Positions 10,827-20,843 of a stretch of DNA of 64,000 nucleotides are shown piece by piece. The DNA lies in contig NZ_BJKL01000004.1 in NCBI RefSeq assembly GCF_006538345.1, forward strand, positions 248,001 to 312,000, written 5' to 3'. The stretch is from Alteromonas sp. KUL49. GTDB lineage: Bacteria > Pseudomonadota > Gammaproteobacteria > Enterobacterales > Alteromonadaceae. The notes below the pieces were generated by a model, which was given only the letters and a program-made list of their open reading frames with translations, searched no databases and was not told the DNA's origin. The first letter of the stretch is position 1; each line of letters starts with the position of its first letter. Position numbers and translations under genes: made by a program.

Positions 10827-11480
10827 TCAGTTAAGGTGATTTGAGACAAACTCGTTAGCTAGTGTAGCGGCCTGCTCTAGATTGTCATCCAAAGTACGAC
10901 CACTTGCCTTACGGGGTTTTAGACTGTGATCGCCATCTTGCATAAATTCACAATTGACCACAGATGACAATGAATAACCGAGTACTTCAGTTTGTGTACC
11001 AAAAGTATCTCGCTCTCCTTGCACGATTAACGTTGGTGTCTCAAGAGATTCCAAATGTGACACGCGAAGCTTTTCAGGTTTCCCTGGTGGGTGAAACGGA
11101 TAACCGAAAACGATAACGCCTTTCACTGCGAGTGAGTTTGACGCCGTTTGATACTGATCTGCCAATAAGGTTGCCATTCTGCCTCCCATTGACTTTCCCC
11201 CAATAAAGAGCGGCAAATCGTCCTTCTCATTTTTGATGTGATTTAACAGGGCATCAAAATGATCAGTGAGCTTTTGCTGTTTATCGGGAGGACGGCGCTT
11301 CCCCGTCTCGTTTATAGTTTGCATATAGGGGAAGTTAAACAACACGACTTCTGTGCCTTTGCTTGCCAGCATAGTGGCCATTTGTTGCATAAAGTCGTGG
11401 TGCATACCAGCCCCAGCACCATGCGCAAATACAAACCTTGCTTTTGGATTAACTGCGGTGAATACCTGAGTATCAAACAT
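10827..11480 (-). CDS. Alpha/beta hydrolase, KANL3/Tex30-like
   Basis: A protein of about 217 residues with an alpha/beta-hydrolase fold. FVFAHGAGAGMHHDF carries the oxyanion-hole region, GGKSMGGR the nucleophilic serine, LIVQGERDTFG the acid region and GDHSLK the histidine. Such proteins are usually annotated as hydrolases of the KANL3/Tex30 group with unknown substrate. An ATG six codons upstream (11498) also opens the frame, but the ATG at 11480 has a purine-rich ribosome site (GAAGAAGAG) at good spacing and overlaps the gcvA stop by 8 bp, so it is preferred. No signal peptide. It is an extra gene between gcvA and ygdD compared with E. coli. Confidence 0.85.
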   Translation of the reverse strand: MFDTQVFTAVNPKARFVFAHGAGAGMHHDFMQQMATMLASKGTEVVLFNFPYMQTINETGKRRPPDKQQKLTDHFDALLNHIKNEKDDLPLFIGGKSMGGRMATLLADQYQTASNSLAVKGVIVFGYPFHPPGKPEKLRVSHLESLETPTLIVQGERDTFGTQTEVLGYSLSSVVNCEFMQDGDHSLKPRKASGRTLDDNLEQAATLANEFVSNHLN

Positions 11481-12372
11481 CGTCTTGCTCTTCTTCAACT
11501 AACGCTAAGATCCAATCACGGAATGCAGCAATTTTTCCGAGTTCTGCTTGAGACTCATCGCACACCACATAAAAAGCTTCCCTACTTTCTAGTTTGTCTT
11601 CAAAGGGCATAATGAGACGTCCAGCTTCTATTTCTGGTCTGGCTAGCACGGTATTTCCTAGAGCGATCCCCTGACCAAGGGCAGCCGCTTGTAAGACGAG
11701 CATAGAGTGGCTAAATACGGGACCATGATTTACATTGACACCCGGTACACCAATTTGCTTCAACCAATTTTTCCACGCAGCTCGGGTTTCATCGTGTAAA
11801 AGCACGTGATGTTTTAAGTCAGTTAAATCATTTAAAGGTTTAGGGCCATTGAACAAGCTTGGTGAGCACAATGGCGTGAGGAACTCTCGATGCAGTTTGT
11901 CTGCTTGCACGCCGCTCCACCGGCCCTTGCCGTAATAAATGGCCACGTCAATATCGTCTTCTAAAAAACCTTCATCAAAATCTACCGCTTTTATCCGCAC
12001 GTCGATATCCGGGTGAATCGCCGAAAAACTGTTGATACGGGGAACTAACCAAATACTCGCAAAGCTCGGAGGCATGGCCACAGTGATTGCACCTTTACTT
12101 CCTTTGGCCACTAGTCGTTCAGTCGCTTCTTGCAAGTGCTTGAAGATATCTTTGAGCTCGAGAAAATACGACTGCCCCTCTTCGGTTAACAGCAAAGTAC
12201 GGTTACGTCGGAGGAACAACTTCATGGATAAGTATTCCTCAAGTGCTTTGATTTGATGGCTTACCGCAGCTTGAGTGACAAATAATTCATCGGCAGCCTT
12301 GGTAAAACTTAGGTGGCGAGCCGCGGCTTCAAACGCTTTGAGCGCATTGAGAGGGGGTAAACGTCGCTGCAT
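11473..12372 (-). CDS. gcvA: LysR-family transcriptional regulator GcvA
   Basis: A 299-residue LysR regulator: winged helix-turn-helix at about residues 1-65 and a LysR substrate-binding domain after about 90. The N terminus (RLPPLNALKAFEAAARHLSF, VTQAAVSHQIKALEE, LLLTEEGQSYF) is very close to E. coli GcvA, which activates or represses the glycine cleavage operon gcvTHP according to glycine and purine supply. The neighbours ygdD and rlmM support GcvA rather than another LysR protein. The gcv operon is not in the window. The divergent AT-rich space of about 215 bp up to 12586 would be the place for autoregulation. Confidence 0.9.
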   Translation of the reverse strand: MQRRLPPLNALKAFEAAARHLSFTKAADELFVTQAAVSHQIKALEEYLSMKLFLRRNRTLLLTEEGQSYFLELKDIFKHLQEATERLVAKGSKGAITVAMPPSFASIWLVPRINSFSAIHPDIDVRIKAVDFDEGFLEDDIDVAIYYGKGRWSGVQADKLHREFLTPLCSPSLFNGPKPLNDLTDLKHHVLLHDETRAAWKNWLKQIGVPGVNVNHGPVFSHSMLVLQAAALGQGIALGNTVLARPEIEAGRLIMPFEDKLESREAFYVVCDESQAELGKIAAFRDWILALVEEEQDDV

Positions 12373-12586
12373 GACTTTATTTTCTCTTGTTACATCAGCA
12401 TGACATTAGCATAAGTTTTTCTAATGACAAGCCATACTTTAATTCGTTTTATTTTTGACCAGCAAATGTCTAATATTCACCCCGAAAGCAAAAATCCCAT
12501 TTAAAACTCAGATTTTTACATTTCATTTACGTTAATAAATTTAACATTAACGTTAACATTTTATATTAATTTAATTAGGTGTGAAC

Positions 12587-12856
12587 ATGAAAAAATTACG
12601 TTTATTAGGTTTATCTCTTTTAGCATGCTTTAGCGTAACCGCTCAGGCTGTAGAACAACCACAACCCGTTGAGCTTCAAGCGCTAGTTATCGAAGCAATA
12701 TCTAGCATTAACCTACAGGAAATCTTGCCTGTAAATGACGCACATATTTCAGTGCAACAACAATCAAAAGACTCTTTGCTGGAAGCTTTATCTCAAGCAC
12801 AGCCCAAGCGTCTACTAGCGATGAATTACGAAGAGGCACCAGTTAGCGCTGAATAA
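12587..12856 (+). CDS. Small secreted protein of unknown function
   Basis: An 89-residue protein starting MKKLRLLGLSLLACFSVTAQA, a clear Sec signal peptide with cleavage likely after AQA. The mature part (about 68 residues) is Gln- and Glu-rich, predicted mostly helical, without cysteines; I do not recognise a family. A GTG two codons upstream (12581) is possible, but AGGTG sits at proper spacing for the ATG at 12587. It is divergent from gcvA and convergent with kdsA. The palindrome TTAACGTTAA lies about 30 bp before the start and may be an operator. Confidence 0.6.
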   Translation: MKKLRLLGLSLLACFSVTAQAVEQPQPVELQALVIEAISSINLQEILPVNDAHISVQQQSKDSLLEALSQAQPKRLLAMNYEEAPVSAE

Positions 12857-12880
12857 GCCCAATTCACACCTGGTTTTTGG

Positions 12881-12912
12881 CCGATACAATGAAACTTAAC
12901 TCATTGTATCGG
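12881..12912. other. Perfect 12-bp hairpin between convergent genes
   Basis: CCGATACAATGA pairs perfectly with TCATTGTATCGG across an 8-nt loop, between the ends of the small secreted gene and kdsA. No T tract follows on either strand, so it is not a classical terminator. It may protect 3' ends or act as a weak two-way terminator. Confidence 0.6.
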
Positions 12913-12925
12913 TACAAACCACTCG

Positions 12926-13828
<903 letters not shown>

Positions 13829-13832
13829 AAAA

Positions 13833-14210
13833 TTATGAAATAAAAGGGACTTGTTTAAGAATTGCGACTTTAGCTGTGAACGCCAACACCGCGAGCGCGC
13901 CGGCAAAGCACAGCCATTTACCCATTTTTGTAGAGGCTTTCTTAAGTGCGAACAACCCAAGTACTATATAGGCAATAACACCTATTAATTTTGCGGTTAC
14001 CCATGCGGTGACAAACGGATATTGAGAGAGAATAACGCAAAGCGTGATAGCACTAACAAGTAAAAAGGTGTCGATCACGTGGGGAAGGATCTTCGCCCAC
14101 TTCTTTTGCAAAACATCAGCATTAAACTGAGACCACACAAATCGAATAACGAAAAGCAGAATACTCAGCGCTACTGCCGTCAAATGGATGTGTTTAGCCA
14201 TCATATACAT
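13833..14210 (-). CDS. SirB2 family membrane protein
   Basis: A 125-residue integral membrane protein with four hydrophobic helices. HIHLTAVALSILLFVIRFVW near the start, LPHVIDTFLLVSAITL and WVTAKLIGVIAYIVLG match the SirB2/YchQ family, whose function is not known in detail. In E. coli the homologue lies between prmC and sirB1 in the hemA-kdsA operon. Here a response regulator precedes it and sirB1 is absent. Several in-frame ATGs (M1, M3, M4) make the exact start uncertain; the first is used. Confidence 0.85.
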   Translation of the reverse strand: MYMMAKHIHLTAVALSILLFVIRFVWSQFNADVLQKKWAKILPHVIDTFLLVSAITLCVILSQYPFVTAWVTAKLIGVIAYIVLGLFALKKASTKMGKWLCFAGALAVLAFTAKVAILKQVPFIS

Positions 14211-14243
14211 AGGTTACTACGCCTTATTAATATTATTATTGGA

Positions 14244-15818
14244 TTAATCGGTTTCTGGCTCGTCAGGGTAGGCATCTTGAATCGCCATAAACTTATCGAC
14301 ATTGGCAAGCAGATAGTCAACTAGTTTCGGGTCAAAGTGCTTGCCTTTTTCTTGTTCAAGAATCTCCATGACTGCGTCAACTGGCCAAGCATCTTTATAC
14401 GGGCGAACATTGAGCAAGGCGTCAAACGCATCTAAGAGTGTTGCAATGCGACTCTCTAACAAAATATCAGCGCCTGCAATTTTATCAGGGTAGCCTTCTC
14501 CATCCCAACGTTCATGATGCTGTTTGGCCAAAGTTGCAGCAAGTTGTACCGTTGGTCGGGAGGAATCTTTTAAAATTTGATAACCAAACTCGGCATGCTG
14601 TCTTATCGCAAAGATTTCTTCCTCAGTCAGAGGTTCAGTTTTACGGAGTATTGCTCGAGGTACTTTTGAATTGCCAACATCGTGCAGTGGTATAGCGAGT
14701 TTCAGCGTTCTATTGGCACTTTCGCTAAGGCCAATCCCCCTGCCCATCAAGTGCGCCATGTGTGCCAAACGGAGTAAATGTCTACTTCCTGGGTCATCAT
14801 GCTCTAATGCCTTACCCAATCGCTCAATGATTTCCCGCTGAGTTTCCTCTATTTCAATAGTTTTCAGTACATTATCAAAGGCAAGTTGAACACTATTAGA
14901 AAAACGTCTCACCAAATGTTTGTCGCTTTCACCAATACGCCGAGGTAAACCCGATAAATAAAGCAACGAGCCTTGTTGAGATTGACTATTACAGTAAGCC
15001 ACTACATGATCTTCGGCATAAACGATTTCTTTTTTCGTCATGGCCTCGAGGCATAGCGCGTACTCTTCCGAGGTCACAGCGTTTTTGAGTGGAACCCCTT
15101 CTTTGTCTGCGTATTCTCCGTTACCAGCAAACACGTAAAGCTCCCCAGCCTTTTTACCAATCATGGGATTAGGAGAGGCGTCTGGGGTTACAGCAACGGC
15201 GGTAGTAATGTAAGCGGCATCTTTCGAACAACCCAGTATAGACGAGAGCTGCTGAATAATACCTTGCATAAATTTTTCGAGAGAGCTTGAAGAAAACAAG
15301 TCAACAGAAGCATCAATAATCTTCTCAAGACCGGCCCTGTTTTCTTCAATCACGATAATATCGCGGTAGGATCTGAGTGCAGCAATAATTACAGTGAACA
15401 GTTTTTGAGCAGTGAGCTCGGTCTTTGATTTGTAATCATTAATATCATAATTAACAATGACATCCCGCTCTGGTGCTTGCCCGGGCTGACCTGTTCTAAG
15501 AATAATTCGGGTAAAGTGGTTGTCTAAGTCGTTGCGAACATACTCTGCGACCTTTAGGCCAGCATCATCAGTTTCCATCACCACATCTAGCAAAACAACG
15601 GCAATATCCTTGTGCGTGCGAAACATTTCTTTCGCTTCATCACCATTGTAGGCACTGACGAACTCGAGAGACTTACCGTTTAGTTCAAAATCACTAAGCG
15701 CTAATTTAGTGACCACGTGAACTTCAGGTTCATCGTCTACAATTAAGATCTTCCAGCGACCAAGCTCTTCTTCGACGATGTCATCATCATCGTCGGCGAA
15801 AAATAAATCATCATCCAT
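14244..15818 (-). CDS. Response regulator with DUF3369 and HD-GYP domains (c-di-GMP phosphodiesterase)
   Basis: A 524-residue protein. After an acidic N terminus (runs of Asp) comes a receiver domain (about 22-145) with phosphoacceptor Asp78 in VVLLDVVMETDD. A DUF3369-like GAF-related region spans about 165-320. A C-terminal HD-GYP domain follows (about 330-510) with the HD pair at 379-380, HH at 434-435 and GYP at 442-444. HD-GYP proteins break c-di-GMP down to GMP; the receiver domain implies control by a sensor kinase, which is not adjacent. The gene sits between prmC (80 bp) and sirB2 (33 bp) in the same direction, an insertion compared with the E. coli operon. Confidence 0.9.
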   Translation of the reverse strand: MDDDLFFADDDDDIVEEELGRWKILIVDDEPEVHVVTKLALSDFELNGKSLEFVSAYNGDEAKEMFRTHKDIAVVLLDVVMETDDAGLKVAEYVRNDLDNHFTRIILRTGQPGQAPERDVIVNYDINDYKSKTELTAQKLFTVIIAALRSYRDIIVIEENRAGLEKIIDASVDLFSSSSLEKFMQGIIQQLSSILGCSKDAAYITTAVAVTPDASPNPMIGKKAGELYVFAGNGEYADKEGVPLKNAVTSEEYALCLEAMTKKEIVYAEDHVVAYCNSQSQQGSLLYLSGLPRRIGESDKHLVRRFSNSVQLAFDNVLKTIEIEETQREIIERLGKALEHDDPGSRHLLRLAHMAHLMGRGIGLSESANRTLKLAIPLHDVGNSKVPRAILRKTEPLTEEEIFAIRQHAEFGYQILKDSSRPTVQLAATLAKQHHERWDGEGYPDKIAGADILLESRIATLLDAFDALLNVRPYKDAWPVDAVMEILEQEKGKHFDPKLVDYLLANVDKFMAIQDAYPDEPETD

Positions 15819-15898
15819 TACAACATCCTGCGCGATTTCGAATTGCTAAGATACCAATGAGTCTTAACAATTACAGTACTTTTTCTAAACATACTAGG

Positions 15899-16741
15899 TT
15901 AAATTTTCCAATAACCCAATGTTACCCTGTCGAGGCCGCTGTAATCTTGTACCGTTTTCACTTCTGAAAAACCACGTTGCACAAACAAATTTCGCACTGC
16001 TTGGCCCTGTTCAAACCCATGCTCAAACAATAACGCGCCAGCATCTACAAGAAACGATGGTGCTAGGTGGATAATATTACGAATGTCCTCTAACCCGTCC
16101 TCACCCGACGTAAGTGCACTATCAGGTTCGAACCTTAAATCCCCTTGTTGCAAATAGGGACTATTAGTTTCTACGTACGGTGGGTTACTTACGATTAGAT
16201 TAAATTTAGCGTCTCCAACACTATCAAACCAATTGCTTTGTCTAAATGATGCATTATTAATTCTGTTTAACGTCGCGTTCTGTGTAGCCAACTCAACAGC
16301 ATCAGCAACAAAATCCACACCAAGTACATGCGACGTTGGCAATTCACTGGCCAACGCCAAGGCAATTGCGCCAGTGCCGGTGCCCAAATCACAAATGTCT
16401 AATGTCTTACTTTTAAAAGTTGAGGCACATAATAGCGCTTGCTCAACCAACACTTCAGTGTCAGGGCGAGGAATTAAGGTGACTGGTGACGTTTTTAGTG
16501 TGAGTGTCCAGAAGTCTCGCACACCTGTAATGTATGCAACGGGTTTGCCTTTTGCTCGTTGCTTCACATAATCGATAAATGTGTTTTTTTGAGTATCGTC
16601 TAACTCATGTTCTGGCCAGGCAAAAAGAAAGCTCGTAGGTTTGTCTAACACATGGCAAAGCAAGACTTTGGCATCTAGATCGCTGGAGCTAGATGCCTGT
16701 AATTCCCCGTTTGCCCATGCTAATGCGTCGTCTATTCTCAT
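15899..16741 (-). CDS. prmC: Release factor glutamine methyltransferase PrmC
   Basis: A 280-residue SAM-dependent methyltransferase that methylates the glutamine of the GGQ motif in RF1 and RF2, improving peptide release. The SAM motif ICDLGTGTGAIALALA and the catalytic NPPY (IVSNPPYVET) are present, along with IPRPDTEVLVE. An N-terminal helical domain (about 1-75) recognises the release factor. It lies 11 bp downstream of prfA, its substrate gene, as in E. coli. Confidence 0.95.
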   Translation of the reverse strand: MRIDDALAWANGELQASSSSDLDAKVLLCHVLDKPTSFLFAWPEHELDDTQKNTFIDYVKQRAKGKPVAYITGVRDFWTLTLKTSPVTLIPRPDTEVLVEQALLCASTFKSKTLDICDLGTGTGAIALALASELPTSHVLGVDFVADAVELATQNATLNRINNASFRQSNWFDSVGDAKFNLIVSNPPYVETNSPYLQQGDLRFEPDSALTSGEDGLEDIRNIIHLAPSFLVDAGALLFEHGFEQGQAVRNLFVQRGFSEVKTVQDYSGLDRVTLGYWKI

Positions 16742-16752
16742 TGAGGGAAGGA

Positions 16753-17838
16753 TTATTCGTCAGAGAGTGACGCTAACAAATCGGCCTGATGTTCTTGCAA
16801 GATAGGATCAACTAGCTGTTTTAAATCGCCTTCAACCACTTCATCCAAGCGATAAAGTGTTAAGTTGATTCGGTGGTCGGTAACGCGTCCCTGTGGGAAG
16901 TTATAGGTACGGATACGCTCTGAGCGGTCACCACTACCAACGAGATTTCGTCGGGTAGAGGCTTCTTCAGCGGCGCGTTTTTCCTCTTCTATCTGGTTCA
17001 ATCGAGCCTGTAGCACCGACATGGCTTTAGCACGGTTCTTATGTTGTGAGCGCTCGTCCTGACATTCAACCACTACGCCCGTCGGCAAGTGAGTCAATCG
17101 AATAGCAGAGTCGGTTTTGTTAACGTGCTGACCACCAGCACCTGACGCTCTAAAAGTATCCACACGTAAATCGGCAGGATTAATCTCAATAGCTTCTGAC
17201 TCTGGAATTTCAGGTAGTACCGCAACGGTACAGGCCGAGGTGTGAATTCGACCTTGTGATTCTGTCTCGGGTACACGTTGAACACGGTGACCACCAGATT
17301 CAAACTTCATTACACCGTAAACGCCCTCGCCACTCAGGTTAGCGATAACTTCTTTATAGCCTCCATGTTCACCCTCATTAGCACTCACTAATTCAACACG
17401 CCAACCACGAGTCTCAGCGTAGCGGCTGTACATACGGAACAAATCTCCGGCGAAGATTGCAGCTTCATCACCACCCGCCCCTGCACGTATTTCAAGGAAG
17501 CAGTTGTGATCGTCATTTGGGTCGCGAGGTAGCAACAAAACTTGCAGCTCAGTTTCTAGACGCTCGATATCGGCCTTGGCAATTTTTAACTCTTCTTGCG
17601 CCATTTCACGCATTTCCGCGTCATCTTCCTCAAGCATTTCTAATGCTGAAGATAGATTTTCTTGGGCTTGTTGATAAGCATTAAAGCCTGCAACAACACT
17701 CTCTAGCTGGCTGAATTCTTTTGACAGGGCACGGAATTTGTCTTGATTACCTATCACGTCGGGGTCACCTAGCAGCGCTTGAACCTCTTCAAAGCGTTCT
17801 ACCAGGTTTTCTAACTTTCTTACTACCGACTCTTTCAT
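16753..17838 (-). CDS. prfA: Peptide chain release factor 1
   Basis: A 361-residue class I release factor for UAA and UAG codons. The codon-reading tripeptide of the PxT type is PET at 190-192, which separates RF1 from RF2 (SPF). The GGQ motif is at 235-237 ([15 protein letters not shown]). It acts on the ribosome; the GGQ glutamine is the target of PrmC, encoded just downstream. 16 bp after hemA on the same strand. Confidence 0.96.
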   Translation of the reverse strand: MKESVVRKLENLVERFEEVQALLGDPDVIGNQDKFRALSKEFSQLESVVAGFNAYQQAQENLSSALEMLEEDDAEMREMAQEELKIAKADIERLETELQVLLLPRDPNDDHNCFLEIRAGAGGDEAAIFAGDLFRMYSRYAETRGWRVELVSANEGEHGGYKEVIANLSGEGVYGVMKFESGGHRVQRVPETESQGRIHTSACTVAVLPEIPESEAIEINPADLRVDTFRASGAGGQHVNKTDSAIRLTHLPTGVVVECQDERSQHKNRAKAMSVLQARLNQIEEEKRAAEEASTRRNLVGSGDRSERIRTYNFPQGRVTDHRINLTLYRLDEVVEGDLKQLVDPILQEHQADLLASLSDE

Positions 17839-17854
17839 AATTTGTGTATTTACC

Positions 17855-19129
17855 TTATTTCTTTATGTCAGCTGAGCTACCAGACAAGGCCAGAGCTTGA
17901 CCTAACCACTGACTCATATGCGGCTCATCATGTTTAGCAGCTTCTTTCAACGCCAATGTCGTTGGATGCAACAACGCATTGGTGAGTTTGTACGCCATTT
18001 CATTTAAAACGTCTTCAGCGGACTTTCCTTCCGCAAGCTGCGTTAATGCACGCTCAACAAGCTCATCCCGTTGCTGTGTGCCTTTCTCTCTGTATTCTTT
18101 CACTAAATCTATGGATTGCAGTGAATGCTTCCAGGTAAAAAATTCGTTAGCTTGATGCTCGATAAGCTTTTCAGCATCTTGCGCTGCCTGTTCTCTATTT
18201 TGAATATTTTGCTCTACGATATGTTGCAGGTCATCTACGGTATACAGGTAAGCGTCCCCCAGTTCATTGACTTCAGCTTCAATATCTCTGGGCACGGCTA
18301 GATCTACCAAAAACATAGGTACGTTTCGGCGCTTTTTCAACGCTTTCTCAACCATACCCTTTCCAATAAGTGGCAACTGACTCGCCGTAGAACTGATCAC
18401 TATGTCAAATTCGTGCAAATGTTCAGGGATTTGCGCGAGTGTGTATACACTGGCGTCGAGACTAGCCGCAAGTTCTTCTGCTCTGGAAACCGTTCTATTG
18501 GCAACCGCTAATCGCCCCACTCCCTGCTCTTTCAAATGCTGAGCAACAAGTTCGATAGTCTCTCCCGCGCCAACCAAAAGCACTGAACGTTTTGGCAGCT
18601 CAGCAAAAATATGTTTAGCAAGCTGCACAGCGGCATAAGCCACACTGACAGCATTGGCACCGATATCAGTCTCGCTTCTTACGCGCTTCGCTACTGAAAA
18701 TGTGCATTGGAACAGCTTTTCAAATTCACTGTTAACAACACCCGAGTGTTTTGCATCACCAAAGGCTTGCTTCACCTGACCGAGTATTTGTGGCTCACCT
18801 AATATCAATGAATCAAGACCACTGGCAACTCGCATTAAGTGCTTTACGGCATCGTCTTTTTGCAGCACATAGCTATTGTCGCAAATAGCGTCCTTATCTA
18901 ATTGATGGAAATTCGCCAACCAGTCAATCAGCGCCTCGCCACTGTTATCAGGAGCATTGACATATAGTTCAGTGCGATTGCACGTAGAAACAATCACCGA
19001 TGATTCAACCCAAGTCAGCTTTTTCATAGATGCCAACGCCTCCACCAGCAAATCTGGTGTAAAAGCCACTTTTTCTCGCAACGCGACAGGGGCAGTTTTA
19101 TGGTTGATACCTAGGGTGAGTAGCGTCAT
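17855..19129 (-). CDS. hemA: Glutamyl-tRNA reductase
   Basis: A 424-residue enzyme, the first step of the C5 route to 5-aminolevulinate and haem: it reduces glutamyl-tRNA to glutamate 1-semialdehyde with NADPH. The catalytic Cys50 is seen in [24 protein letters not shown] is a family motif, and the NADPH fold is marked by [14 protein letters not shown]. The C-terminal dimerisation domain is complete. First gene of the hemA-prfA-prmC run, divergent from lolB with 113 bp between, as in E. coli. Confidence 0.96.
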   Translation of the reverse strand: MTLLTLGINHKTAPVALREKVAFTPDLLVEALASMKKLTWVESSVIVSTCNRTELYVNAPDNSGEALIDWLANFHQLDKDAICDNSYVLQKDDAVKHLMRVASGLDSLILGEPQILGQVKQAFGDAKHSGVVNSEFEKLFQCTFSVAKRVRSETDIGANAVSVAYAAVQLAKHIFAELPKRSVLLVGAGETIELVAQHLKEQGVGRLAVANRTVSRAEELAASLDASVYTLAQIPEHLHEFDIVISSTASQLPLIGKGMVEKALKKRRNVPMFLVDLAVPRDIEAEVNELGDAYLYTVDDLQHIVEQNIQNREQAAQDAEKLIEHQANEFFTWKHSLQSIDLVKEYREKGTQQRDELVERALTQLAEGKSAEDVLNEMAYKLTNALLHPTTLALKEAAKHDEPHMSQWLGQALALSGSSADIKK

Positions 19130-19242
19130 TGATTCATATGGTTACGTCGTAGGGGCGGCATTGTACGAAAAAGCCAAAATGATTGAAAGTATCGACTGTT
19201 ATGTGTTCCCATATCCCTACGATTTATTTTACCCATGCGAAC

Positions 19243-19863
19243 ATGCTTCGAATTGCCACCTTATTTATCGTGGTTGCCCTTTTTCTTGTCGGCTGTGCAA
19301 ACCGACCAACAGGCCCACAACACCCAGTTAACCTGAGCTCTCAACTACAACGGGCTGCTGATATTTCGACATGGACGCTACGAGGAAAAATGGCTTTCAT
19401 CAGCCCAGAATCCTCGCTTAGCGCTACAGTTAACTGGAATACCGATGAACTTGATTTCAATTTTCGATTAACAAACGTGCTTGGTGTCACCCTTGTCAAT
19501 TTGTCATCAAATGATGGTGGTGCAGTATTAAAAGCCGACGGTAAAACGTATGAAGGAAGCGATCCCGCATATCTTATTTATCAAGCGTCGGGCCTGACCG
19601 TTCCGGTCAATCAACTGCTCTTCTGGATGAAAGGATTACCATTGCGGGAAGATACTTACACGGTAAATGACAAAGGGCTACTGAAAACACTTGAGGGGTT
19701 CTGCTATCAATGCGAACAATGGTCGGTGAGCTATCAAAATTACATGGCGGTTGAGAATGAGCAGGATCAAACTGTGTGGCTGCCTCGCAATGTAACCTTA
19801 ACGTCAAAGTATGATCCAAACACAACAATAAAGATTAAAGTTTACCAATGGACAATCAACTAA
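19243..19863 (+). CDS. lolB: Outer-membrane lipoprotein insertion factor LolB
   Basis: About 206 residues. The frame can be opened by a TTG at 19183, but the ATG at 19243 gives a clean lipoprotein signal: MLRIATLFIVVALFLVGC with lipobox LVGC, so the mature protein starts at that cysteine. LolB is itself an outer-membrane lipoprotein that receives lipoproteins from LolA and inserts them in the outer membrane. WTLRGKMAFISPESSLSA and later hydrophobic strands fit the family. No clear ribosome site precedes the chosen ATG. The stop overlaps the ispE start by 16 bp, and the order opposite hemA is as in E. coli. Confidence 0.9.
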   Translation: MLRIATLFIVVALFLVGCANRPTGPQHPVNLSSQLQRAADISTWTLRGKMAFISPESSLSATVNWNTDELDFNFRLTNVLGVTLVNLSSNDGGAVLKADGKTYEGSDPAYLIYQASGLTVPVNQLLFWMKGLPLREDTYTVNDKGLLKTLEGFCYQCEQWSVSYQNYMAVENEQDQTVWLPRNVTLTSKYDPNTTIKIKVYQWTIN

Positions 19864-20729
19864 CAATTGATAAAGACTGGTGGCCTGCGCCAGCAAAGCT
19901 CAACCTATTTCTTCACATAGTGGGCAGGTATGAAAACGGCTATCACCAACTTCAGAGCTTATTCCAAATGCTTGATTGTGGTGATTCGCTAGCCTTTGAC
20001 CTACTTGATTCGTCAAATATCGTTATGGAAACACCACTAAAAGGTGTTCCAGACGAGGATAATTTGATTATTAAAGCGGCTAAGCTACTTGCTAAACACT
20101 GTAACCTAACCTCGGGAGTGGCTATCTCTCTCAAAAAACACTTACCGATGGGTGGCGGTATTGGTGGCGGATCGTCAAACGCCGCCACCACCCTTGTAGC
20201 ACTGAACCACCTTTGGCGGTGTAATTTGTCAGTAAAAACCCTTGCCAACTTGGGGCTACAACTAGGTGCTGATGTTCCTATATTTATTCACGGTCTAACC
20301 GCTTTTGCCGGCGGAGTTGGGGAGGAAATAACTCCAGCGCCTCAAAAAGAGCAATGGTTCCTCGTGGCAAATCCCGGCGTTCACATCTCAACTGCAGATG
20401 TTTTTCGCGATCCGGAACTGCCAAGAAACACTCCGATAATGGAATGGAGCGACTATACTTTCGAAGAAACACGAAATGATTGTCAGCAATTCGTCGAGGA
20501 TCGCTATCCCGAAGTTGCAAAATTATTACAGTGGTTGTTACACTACGCACCGTCGCGAATGACGGGCACAGGTGCGTGCGTATTTGCTACCTTTAAGAGT
20601 AGGATGGAAGCTGAGAAAATTCAGGCACTTATGCCCAATTCTTGGTCAAGTTTTGTCTCAAAAGGTGTAAATATCTCACCATTACAAGAAAAACTAAAAC
20701 TCGTGAACGCCACATCGGACATGAATTGA
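19848..20729 (+). CDS. ispE: 4-diphosphocytidyl-2-C-methyl-D-erythritol kinase
   Basis: A 293-residue GHMP kinase of the MEP isoprenoid pathway that phosphorylates the 2-hydroxyl of CDP-methylerythritol with ATP. The N-terminal motif is PAPAKLNLFLHIVGRYENGY, the glycine-rich ATP loop LPMGGGIGGGSSNAATTL, and the C-terminal GHMP motif is around MTGTGACVFA. It overlaps lolB by 16 bp, suggesting coupled translation. The stop codon is only 5 bp before a tRNA-Gln gene, so transcription may run through the tRNA into prs. Confidence 0.95.
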   Translation: MDNQLTIDKDWWPAPAKLNLFLHIVGRYENGYHQLQSLFQMLDCGDSLAFDLLDSSNIVMETPLKGVPDEDNLIIKAAKLLAKHCNLTSGVAISLKKHLPMGGGIGGGSSNAATTLVALNHLWRCNLSVKTLANLGLQLGADVPIFIHGLTAFAGGVGEEITPAPQKEQWFLVANPGVHISTADVFRDPELPRNTPIMEWSDYTFEETRNDCQQFVEDRYPEVAKLLQWLLHYAPSRMTGTGACVFATFKSRMEAEKIQALMPNSWSSFVSKGVNISPLQEKLKLVNATSDMN

Positions 20730-20734
20730 ACAAT

Positions 20735-20810
20735 TGGGGTATAGCCAAGTTGGTAAGGCAGCGGGTTTTGATCCCGCCATTCGTAGGTTCGAGTCCTGCT
20801 ACCCCAGCCA
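20735..20810 (+). tRNA. tRNA-Gln (anticodon TTG)
   Basis: A 76-nt tRNA with encoded CCA. Acceptor arms TGGGGTA and TACCCCA pair, the anticodon stem GCGGG/CCCGC closes the loop TTTTGAT with anticodon TTG at 20768-20770, and the T loop is TTCGAGT. It lies 5 bp after the ispE stop and 33 bp before prs. A near-identical copy is at 27497. Confidence 0.97.
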
Positions 20811-20843
20811 CCTCTTTTTTATCAATGCACTGAGGAACCACTT

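Noticed and set aside
12530-12560. TTAACGTTAA palindrome and repeated CGTTAA as a defined operator
   Set aside because: The 10-bp palindrome is real, but in such AT-rich DNA it may be chance and no regulator can be named.
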